Positions 34,054 through 40,244 of a stretch of 40,244 bases of DNA are shown here, one piece after another (position 1 is the stretch's first letter; the number at the start of each line of letters is the position of its first letter). Where the stretch lies: contig JAFAXX010000103.1 of assembly GCA_019240655.1 (NCBI GenBank), positions 1 to 40,244 on the forward strand. The letters are read 5' to 3'. The position numbers and the translations under genes were made by a program. The notes under the pieces are model-generated. The model was not told where the DNA came from. It did no database searches and saw only the letters and a program-made list of their open reading frames with translations. Source of the stretch: Solirubrobacterales bacterium. GTDB taxonomy: Bacteria > Actinomycetota > Thermoleophilia > Solirubrobacterales > Solirubrobacteraceae.

Positions 34054-35095
34054 GATAGCTCATGGCCGACGCGGATCTGATCTTTGATACACGCGGCCGC
34101 CCCAGCTGCCACTCGCGGCCCCCGGTGAGGCCGCGCGGGCGCAGTACCAGCATCGCTGTCAGCAGCACGCCGAGGATCAGGTCGGCGGCGCCCGACGGCA
34201 GCGTCAGCTTGAACAGCCCCAGGTGCAGGCCGTTCTCGGCCTGGTTCAGGTAGGAGTCGAGGAGGCTGACCAGCACGGCGCCGACGGTCGCGCCCCACAG
34301 GCTCCCGGTGCCGCCGACCACGAGCATCGCCAGCGTGAGGAAGGTCAGCTCGAGGTAGACCTGCGACGGCGTGATCGAGCCGATCTGATGGACCAGCAGC
34401 CCACCGGCCAGCCCGGACACCGCGCCGGACAGCGTGAACGCGATCAAACGCTCGCGGTGGATGTCGACACCGATGGCGAGGGCCGCGGACTGGTCCTCGC
34501 GTGAGGCGCGCAGCAGGCGCCCGCGACGGCTGCGCTGGTAGGCGAAGGCCACGACGGCGGCGACGATCGCGCCCGCTGCCGCCTGAGTGAGGCCGGTGGT
34601 GGTCGGCACGAGCGACAGCGTCTGACCGCTCTGTGGCGCGATCTTGGGCCAGAAGGTGAGCAGGTTGTAGGTGATCTCGAGCACCGCGAACGTGGCGATG
34701 CCGGCGCTCAGCCCGGACAGGCGCATGAGCGGCAGGCCCACGACCAGCGCGTAGAGCGCGCCGAGCCCGGCCGCGATCGCCAGCGAGGGAAGGTTGCCGA
34801 CCGAGTGCTCGGCGATGAACGACCACAGTCCCGGCAGCACGTAGTGCTTGGGTCCGGTGGGAATCGTCAGCTCTCCCGCGGCGTAGGCGCCGATCGCCAC
34901 GAAGCTGACCTGCCCGAACGAGATCACCCCCGAGTTGCCCATGAACACGTAGAGCCCGATGACGATCGTCACCGAGACCAGCGCGGTGATGAAGTTCTGC
35001 TGCGTCGCGGTCGAAGTCAGGCTGCCGACCAGCGTCACCAGCACGATCAGAAGCACGGGCGCGAGCAGCGGCCGGATCGGCGCGAGCCGGCTCAT
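34028..35095 (-). CDS. livM: LivM-type ABC transporter permease
   Basis: A 355-residue inner-membrane permease of the branched-chain amino acid (HAAT) transporter type. It has about nine or ten helices; the family segments SGVISFGQVSFVAIGAYAAG and LSGLSAGIATFAVLEI lie near residues 58-145, and LEAxxLxxxGGxGxxxGxxxGA-type sequence (LAMLVVGGTGSLWGATVGAV) near 265-290. EAA-like loop GRLLRASREDQSAALAIGVD contacts the ATPases. The last 25 residues beyond the usual LRPRGL end are an odd basic tail that overlaps the GntR gene. The ATG overlaps the LivH stop as ATGA. Confidence 0.93.
   Translation of the reverse strand: MSRLAPIRPLLAPVLLIVLVTLVGSLTSTATQQNFITALVSVTIVIGLYVFMGNSGVISFGQVSFVAIGAYAAGELTIPTGPKHYVLPGLWSFIAEHSVGNLPSLAIAAGLGALYALVVGLPLMRLSGLSAGIATFAVLEITYNLLTFWPKIAPQSGQTLSLVPTTTGLTQAAAGAIVAAVVAFAYQRSRRGRLLRASREDQSAALAIGVDIHRERLIAFTLSGAVSGLAGGLLVHQIGSITPSQVYLELTFLTLAMLVVGGTGSLWGATVGAVLVSLLDSYLNQAENGLHLGLFKLTLPSGAADLILGVLLTAMLVLRPRGLTGGREWQLGRPRVSKIRSASAMSYLGRGRARR
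34074..34090 (-). promoter_or_regulatory. GATC-centred operator-like box upstream of the GntR gene
   Basis: GATCTGATCTTTGATAC on the plus strand, reading GTATCAAAGATCAGATC on the minus strand, lies within the livM 3' end, 21-37 bp before the GntR start. It shares the GATCAGATC half with the M24 promoter box and the AAAGATC/TTTGATC core with the other two boxes. Being inside coding sequence, some of this could be chance. Confidence 0.35.
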
Positions 35096-35979
35096 ACGCG
35101 GTCGACTCCCGACTGGCCGAGCGGCGCGAGCAGGCCCGCCGGCCGGATCAGCAGCACGAGAATCACGACGAGGAAGGTGAACGACGGCGCGAAGTTGCTC
35201 AGCGAGGCGGGCAGCTCGTCACCGAGAATCGAGGAGATGAAGCCGATCAGGAACCCGCCCGCGGTCGCCGTGGCCAGGCGGTCGATGCCGCCAAGCACCG
35301 CGCCGACCAGCGCGAGGATCGTGACGTCGAGGCCAAAGGTCGGAGTGACGAGCGGCTGCTGCACGGTCAACAGCAGCGAGACCACCGCGGCGAGGAACCC
35401 CGACATCGCGAAGGCCGCGCGGATCACGCGGTCGGCCCGCACGCCAAGCAGCCGAGCGGCGCGGAAGTCGCTCGCCGCCGCGCGCATGTGAAGGCCGATC
35501 GTCGTCCGGTTCAGCACCAGCACCGTCCCGCCCAGCAGCACCACCCCGGCCACGAGCTCGGTGATCGTCACCCACCGCAGATGCAGGCTGCCGTGGGTTG
35601 CCGTCCGGTTGAGCGCCGACAGCAGATCGGCGGTCTTGCCCTGCGGTGTGAAGGCGATCAGCCACACCGCCTCGAGCGCGAATGCCACGGCGAAGGTGGC
35701 CACGAGCGTCGTCGCCGGGCTGGCGCCGCGGAGCGGGCGGAAGGCGACCCGCTCGATCGCCACGGCCAGTGCGACGCAGACCACGAAGCAGACGACGATG
35801 CTCACGACCAGCGGTAGATTGCGCGTGAGGTAGAGCGAGTATGCCCCAGCGGTGATCAGCTCCCCCTGGGCGAAGTTGATCAGCCGCATGACGCCGAACA
35901 CGAGGGCCAGCCCGACCGCCACCAGCGCATACAGCGCGCCGACCGCGATCGCGTCGATGATCGCCTGGATCGTCTGCAT
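35092..35979 (-). CDS. livH: LivH-type ABC transporter permease
   Basis: A 295-residue permease with about eight helices. It starts MQTIQAIIDAIAVGALYALV, the standard LivH opening, then GVMRLINFAQGELITAGAYS. The EAA-like loop is NRTTIGLHMRAAASDFRAARLLGV, and GAVLGGIDRLATATAGGFLIG lies near residues 230-250. It forms the membrane channel with LivM. ATG at 35979 shares one base with the LivF stop (TGATG), so the longer frame to 36525 is excluded. Start and length are normal for the family. Confidence 0.94.
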   Translation of the reverse strand: MQTIQAIIDAIAVGALYALVAVGLALVFGVMRLINFAQGELITAGAYSLYLTRNLPLVVSIVVCFVVCVALAVAIERVAFRPLRGASPATTLVATFAVAFALEAVWLIAFTPQGKTADLLSALNRTATHGSLHLRWVTITELVAGVVLLGGTVLVLNRTTIGLHMRAAASDFRAARLLGVRADRVIRAAFAMSGFLAAVVSLLLTVQQPLVTPTFGLDVTILALVGAVLGGIDRLATATAGGFLIGFISSILGDELPASLSNFAPSFTFLVVILVLLIRPAGLLAPLGQSGVDRV

Positions 35980-36684
35980 CAGGCCAGATACGCGGCGATC
36001 ATCCGATCGGTGTCCTGCGCCTCGTCGGGGGTGAGAGACATCCGGATCCGCCCGTTGCTGAGCACGTGTGTGCGGTCGGCGAACCCGGCGATCAGCTGGG
36101 CCCGCTGCTCCACCAGGAGGATCGCCACTCCCCGCGCGCGGATGTCCGACAGCGCGCCGAGCACGGTGTCGATCACCGACGGCGCCAGCCCGAGCGACGG
36201 CTCGTCGAGCAGCAGCACAGTGGGCGCGGCGATCATCGCGCGTGCGATCGCGAGCTGTTGTTGCTGGCCTCCGGAGAGCGCTCCGGCCGGCCGCTCGCGG
36301 AACTGCCCAACGACCGGAAACAGGCCGTGGATCCAGTCCATGTCCGCGTCCAGGCCGTCTCGCGATTGCCGCCCGGCCAGGCCGAGGCGCAGGTTCTCCG
36401 CCACCGTGAGGTTGGCGAAGATGTGACGGCCCTCGGGAACCAGCGCGATCCCTCGCCTCACCGTTGCCTCCGTGGGCAGGCCCGAGATCGCTTTGCCGCG
36501 CAGACGCACGACACCGCCGGCACAAGGCACCTCGCCCATGATGGTCAAAAGCGTGGTCGTCTTGCCGGCGCCGTTGGGGCCGATCAGACCGACGATCTCT
36601 CCTCCGGCGACGGTCAGAGAGACGCCGCGAACCACCGAGATCGCCCCGTAGCGGGCCTCCACGCGGTCGAGCTCGAGCATGGGC

Positions 36685-36692
<8 letters not shown>
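35979..36692 (-). CDS. livF: LivF-type ABC transporter ATP-binding protein
   Basis: A 237-residue ATPase. Walker A GPNGAGKTTT (about residues 38-47), Q-loop segment LVPEGRHIFANLTVAENL (LivF-type), signature ALSGGQQQQLAIARAM, Walker B VLLLDEPSLGLAPSV, and H-loop replaced by Gln in LVEQRAQL, as usual in LivF. It hydrolyses ATP for uptake. GTG at 36692 overlaps the LivG stop by eight bases; an internal ATG at codon 5 is an alternative. Operon position is between LivG and LivH. Confidence 0.94.
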
Positions 36693-37467
<775 letters not shown>

Positions 37468-37476
37468 CTCGGTCGG

Positions 37477-38742
37477 TCAACCGATGCTGGCCGGCGTCGT
37501 CGCCTTCATCTCCTCGATGTACTTCGGCTTTCCGTTGACCACATGCATCACCCGGTACTGCCGGCCGTACACCGAATGCAGCGAGGGGGAGAAGCTCACG
37601 GCGCCCGAGACCGTGGGCAGGTTGTGGAAGCTCTCCATGGCCGCCGCGAGCTTGCTGCCGTCGGTCGAGCCGCCGGATTGCTTGATCGCGGCCACGATCC
37701 CGTCGATCGCCGCCGCCCCGGTCACGAAGCCGCCGGTCGCCGGCGGGTTGCCGGACGAGGTCAGCTGCTGCTCGAGCGCCTTGACGGCGGGGTCGGGGTC
37801 GTCTCCGAAGACCGACGCGTAGGTCACGTACCAGATGTTGTTGGAGACCTTCGGATCCTTGGGCAGCCAGAAGGTGCCGTCGATCGACCACGGGCCGAGG
37901 ATCGGCGTCTGGTTTCCGAGGCTGCGCAGGTCCGAGACGAACGCCGGCAGGTCGCCGGCCGGCGTCGGGTAGGTGCAGAGCGTGACGACCGCGGCCTTCT
38001 GGCCGTTCACCTTGGACGCCACCGAGCCGACGGTGTGATCGCCCTGCGTGAACTGGTCCTGCGCCACCACCTTGCCGCCGAGCTCCGTGAAGCGCTTGGT
38101 GAACGCCTGGCAGTCGTTGACCTCGTAGACGATCGACTTGTCGGTGACCACGTCGGCCGTCTTCCAGCCTTGCTTGATCGCCAGCTGGGCGAGCGCGGCG
38201 CCTTCGTCCTGGGCGACGTTGCCATAGCTAAACGCGAGCTTGCCCTGCGAGCCGAAGCGCTTGGGGCCCATCTGGTCGGTCCCGATGCAGGGAGCGACCG
38301 TGAGCAGGCTCTTGCTCAACCCGACCTCAGTCGACGGTGTGGCGAAGTCGACGTCGCAGGTCACCCATAGGACGTTCGCGCCCTTGCCGACGACATCGAG
38401 CGCGTCGGCCCGTGTGCGGCTCGGGTTCAGCTGGTCGTTCTCGACGATGAACTCGAGCTTGCGGCCGTCGACTCCGCCCTGGGCGTTGATCTTGTTGACC
38501 TCGAGCTGAGCCGCCGCGGCCGCCGGGCTGTCGAAGGGCTTCATCGTCGAGCTCTGGTCGATGGCCGCTCCGATGACGATCGGCTTCTTGCTCGCCGATT
38601 GGCCGGACGAGCCGCCGCCGCTGGTGGTGCCGGCGCCGCCGCTGGCGCTGGTGGTTTTGCTGCTGCTCGACCCACACGCGGCGAGCACGACGGCGGTCAG
38701 CACGGCGCCCAGCCACGCCGCCGACGCTTTGGTCCCTCTCAT
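37477..38742 (-). CDS. livK: LivK-type extracellular substrate-binding lipoprotein
   Basis: A 421-residue exported lipoprotein. Residues 1-23 form a signal with lipobox LAAC (Cys23) followed by a Ser/Gly-rich tether (about 24-52). The type I periplasmic-binding fold starts at KPIVIGAAIDQSSTMKPFDS, with AQLEVNKINAQGGVDGRKLE and DNQTPILGPWSIDG-like segments matching branched-chain-amino-acid/amide-binding proteins. It captures a small molecule and delivers it to LivHM. The ligand-binding residues do not tell which compound; the neighbouring hydroxylase and LLM enzyme suggest a ligand other than a plain amino acid. AAGGAGAGG lies seven bases before the ATG. It follows the LLM gene by 32 bases. 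Confidence 0.92.
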   Translation of the reverse strand: MRGTKASAAWLGAVLTAVVLAACGSSSSKTTSASGGAGTTSGGGSSGQSASKKPIVIGAAIDQSSTMKPFDSPAAAAAQLEVNKINAQGGVDGRKLEFIVENDQLNPSRTRADALDVVGKGANVLWVTCDVDFATPSTEVGLSKSLLTVAPCIGTDQMGPKRFGSQGKLAFSYGNVAQDEGAALAQLAIKQGWKTADVVTDKSIVYEVNDCQAFTKRFTELGGKVVAQDQFTQGDHTVGSVASKVNGQKAAVVTLCTYPTPAGDLPAFVSDLRSLGNQTPILGPWSIDGTFWLPKDPKVSNNIWYVTYASVFGDDPDPAVKALEQQLTSSGNPPATGGFVTGAAAIDGIVAAIKQSGGSTDGSKLAAAMESFHNLPTVSGAVSFSPSLHSVYGRQYRVMHVVNGKPKYIEEMKATTPASIG

Positions 38743-38774
38743 GGCACACCTCTCCTTATCTTGTGACGACGCCC

Positions 38775-39866
38775 TCACTGGGCCGCCGCGCCGACGGTCT
38801 CGGCCGCCCGCGCCGGCGCGGCCTGGAAGTGGGGCATCACCAGGTCGGCGAACATCTCCTGCGTCTTGATCGCCTTCCAGTGCTCGATGCCGCCGGGGTT
38901 CACTGTGATCGCGACCTCGGTCAGCCCCGCGCATACCTCCCGCGTCTGCTCGATCCGCTCGATCACGTCGGCCGGCGTGCCGACCCAAACGATGTCGCCG
39001 GCGATCATCTCGTCGTAAGGCGTCGCGGCCAGCTGCTCCATGATCCCCGAGGCGTAGAACCCGTAGCCGGCCGCCTGCAGCTCGGCGTCGGAGGCCCGCT
39101 CGGCCAGCGGCGATGCGTTGCCTTCGAGGAAGCCGCGCATCCCCCGCTCGGCGTCGCGCTTGGCCACGTCTCGGTCCTCGTCCATGTAGCAGGCGTGGAT
39201 CCAGACGATGTCCGGCTCGTTGCCGTGCGCGGCACAGGTCTCGCGGTAGATGTCGAGCTGGGCCTCGAGCGCCTTGTAGGGCAGCAGCGGCGGCACCGCG
39301 ACCGAATAACCCTTGCGCCCGGCCAGTTCATAGGTGGAGTCGCTCGTCCCTCCCACGAACACGCGCAGCTTTCGCGTGGGGGGTGGCGGCACGATGTGCG
39401 AGTCGCTCACGCTGTAGAACCTGCCCTCGTGCGAGAAGCGCTCGTTCTCGAGCGCTTTGAAGAACAGCTCCATCGACTCCTCGTAGAGCTCTTTGACGTC
39501 CTCGAACCGCACGCCCGCCTTCGGCGGGATCCAGCCGTGCCCGCGGCCGACGCCGAACTCGTAGCGGCCGTCGAGCAGGATCTCGGCCTCCGCGACGCGC
39601 GAGGCCAGCATCGTCGGGTTGTGGTAGGGCAGGACGTGGAGCATCGTCCGGAAGTTGATCTGCCTGGTCTTCGGCGCCAGCTGGGCGAAGAACGACAGCG
39701 GGTCGGGCGAGATCGAGAACCTCGGGAAGAACAGGTGCTCGATGATCGCGTAGCTCGAGTAGCCGAGCCGGTCGGCGTGGATGATCTGCTCGGCGACTTC
39801 GGCGTACAGGCGCTCCGCCGACTTGCCGGGCCAGTGCTGCATCTCGGAGTAGATGCTGAACCTCAT
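38775..39866 (-). CDS. LLM-class flavin-dependent oxidoreductase
   Basis: A 363-residue TIM-barrel enzyme of the bacterial-luciferase-like superfamily, using FMN or F420. Typical segments: AIIEHLFFPRFSISPDPLSFFA (residues about 40-60), FRTMLHVLPYHNPTMLASRVAEAE (72-95), LLDGRYEFGVGRGHG (97-111, flavin phosphate region) and VFVGGTSDSTYELAGRKGYS (about 169-188). The enzyme would oxygenate or oxidise a small organic substrate in the cytoplasm. It is the first gene of the transport operon and has GAGGAGG upstream of the ATG at 39866. Cofactor choice cannot be read; no separate flavin reductase gene is visible nearby. Confidence 0.92.
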   Translation of the reverse strand: MRFSIYSEMQHWPGKSAERLYAEVAEQIIHADRLGYSSYAIIEHLFFPRFSISPDPLSFFAQLAPKTRQINFRTMLHVLPYHNPTMLASRVAEAEILLDGRYEFGVGRGHGWIPPKAGVRFEDVKELYEESMELFFKALENERFSHEGRFYSVSDSHIVPPPPTRKLRVFVGGTSDSTYELAGRKGYSVAVPPLLPYKALEAQLDIYRETCAAHGNEPDIVWIHACYMDEDRDVAKRDAERGMRGFLEGNASPLAERASDAELQAAGYGFYASGIMEQLAATPYDEMIAGDIVWVGTPADVIERIEQTREVCAGLTEVAITVNPGGIEHWKAIKTQEMFADLVMPHFQAAPARAAETVGAAAQ

Positions 39867-39889
39867 GATCCTCCTCGTGCCCTCGTTTT

Positions 39890-39952
39890 ACGCCCCGGCT
39901 TCGCCCCGGGTCACGCCCCGGCTTCGCCCCGGGGTCACACGCCCCGGCGTGG
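39890..39952. repeat. Two and a half copies of a 23-24 bp direct repeat in the LLM leader
   Basis: ACGCCCCGGCTTCGCCCCGG occurs at 39890-39909 and 39913-39932, with a partial third near 39939. Each copy can form a small hairpin (GGCTTCGCC). They lie in the 5' leader of the LLM operon if the promoter at 39995-40022 is used. Confidence 0.75.
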
Positions 39953-39960
39953 TTGGTCCC

Positions 39961-39978
39961 GCGGGCCTCACGGCCCGC
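39961..39978 (-). other. Leader stem-loop
   Basis: GCGGGCC (39961-39967), loop TCAC, GGCCCGC (39972-39978), within the predicted 5' leader of the LLM operon, about 10 bases after the predicted transcription start. Could be a terminator for the opposite strand, an mRNA stabiliser or an attenuator. Confidence 0.4.
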
Positions 39979-39994
39979 TGTTGGATTGGGCGAC

Positions 39995-40022
39995 AGTATC
40001 CCCGAGTTAGATCAAATGTCAA
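39995..40022 (-). promoter_or_regulatory. Promoter and operator-like box of the LLM-Liv-GntR operon
   Basis: On the minus strand, TTGACA (40022-40017), a 16-base spacer and GATACT (40000-39995) make a good sigma-70-type promoter, with predicted start near 39988 and a leader of about 120 nt. The spacer begins TTTGATCTAA, so TTGACATTTGATCTAA matches the hydroxylase promoter at 13 of 16 bases. A protein bound there would block RNA polymerase; the GntR encoded at the operon end is the obvious candidate. Confidence 0.6.
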
Positions 40023-40085
40023 ACATCATCCGGCTCTGGGACGTTCGCTTAGCGCTACGAAAACATGTGCCAAGCTTGCGGCGCG

Positions 40086-40244
40086 ATGGCCGGCGAGTAC
40101 GACGCGATCCTGATCGGCGCCGGGCACAACGCGCTGGTCTGCGCCCTCTACTTGGCGCGGGCGGGGTGGCGCGCGCTCGTGCTCGAGCGCTCGGACCGGC
40201 CCGGCGGCGCGGTGCAGAGCGGTGAATTGACTCGCCCGGGATTC
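40086..40244 (+). CDS. FAD-dependent oxidoreductase, PYROXD2/phytoene-dehydrogenase-like, N-terminal part
   Basis: Only the first 53 codons are in the window. The sequence begins MAGEYDAILIGAGHNALVCA, with the GxGxxx dinucleotide-binding loop as GAGHNA, then an acidic strand end VLERS and RPGGAVQSGE. GAGHNxLV is the hallmark of the PYROXD2-like branch of amine-oxidase/phytoene-desaturase FAD enzymes. It is divergent from the LLM gene, sharing a 220-bp intergenic region with the operator-like box, so joint regulation is likely. Unlike the CrtI-like start at the left end, this branch is usually not a carotenoid enzyme. Substrate unknown. Confidence 0.75.
   Translation, partial: MAGEYDAILIGAGHNALVCALYLARAGWRALVLERSDRPGGAVQSGELTRPGF

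Overview
The window is very GC-rich bacterial DNA with strong G/C preference at third codon positions, GTG and TTG starts, many ATGA/GTGA start-stop overlaps and -10-like boxes placed close to start codons. Gene content fits a high-GC actinobacterium, possibly one of the Thermoleophilia/Solirubrobacter-type lineages: CrtI-type desaturase, SGNH and GH27 secreted enzymes, LLM flavin oxidoreductase, DrrAB exporter, several CoxMSL/Liv-type catabolic genes, and an initiator tRNA with a C1:U72 mismatch. The lineage is an inference, not a measured assignment.

Layout. 1-1.06 kb: 5' part of a phytoene-desaturase-like gene translationally coupled to a PAP2 membrane phosphatase (minus strand). 1.06-5.16 kb: sparsely coding, with one SRPBCC protein, one AraC regulator and what look like decayed fragments. 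5.2-7.5 kb: a secreted SGNH hydrolase and a universal-stress-like protein. 7.89 kb: an initiator tRNA lacking one base of the anticodon stem. 8.2-16.3 kb: a glycan/amino-sugar locus: GH27 glycosidase, PfkB sugar-phosphate kinase, divergent MmgE/PrpD protein, NagA deacetylase, SIS-domain aminosugar-phosphate isomerase/deaminase and a sugar-porter gene broken by indels and an amber codon. 16.4-24.8 kb: 3-hydroxyisobutyrate-dehydrogenase-like enzyme, a frameshifted CynX-like MFS gene, TRIC-type channel, M20 amidohydrolase, a second MFS exporter with a duplicated start region, a MocR regulator and an EamA exporter. 25.1-26.9 kb: DrrAB-type ABC exporter.

26.9-40.2 kb is the most coherent and most interesting part. 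Reading right to left on the minus strand: an LLM flavin oxidoreductase, a complete LivKGFHM uptake system, a GntR/FCD regulator, then a molybdenum hydroxylase (medium, small and large subunits) with a CoxG-type maturation protein. An unusual M24-fold protein and the start of a PYROXD2/CrtI-like FAD enzyme flank it. The LLM and hydroxylase promoters share a near-identical -35/GATC box (13 of 16 bases), and GATC-centred AT-rich sequences also sit upstream of the regulator and beside the M24 promoter. This suggests one regulon for uptake and oxidation of an unidentified small molecule; the hydroxylase lacks both known CO-dehydrogenase active-site loops.

A second recurring theme is short tandem duplication at gene borders. 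Two of these (22.2-22.3 kb and 25.8-25.9 kb) have lengths not divisible by three and have created tiny ORFs joined to the next gene by ATGA or GTGA overlaps. Several indels between 7.9 and 18.4 kb (tRNA, two transporters) fall in homopolymers or short repeats, so sequencing error has to be excluded before they are called pseudogenes.
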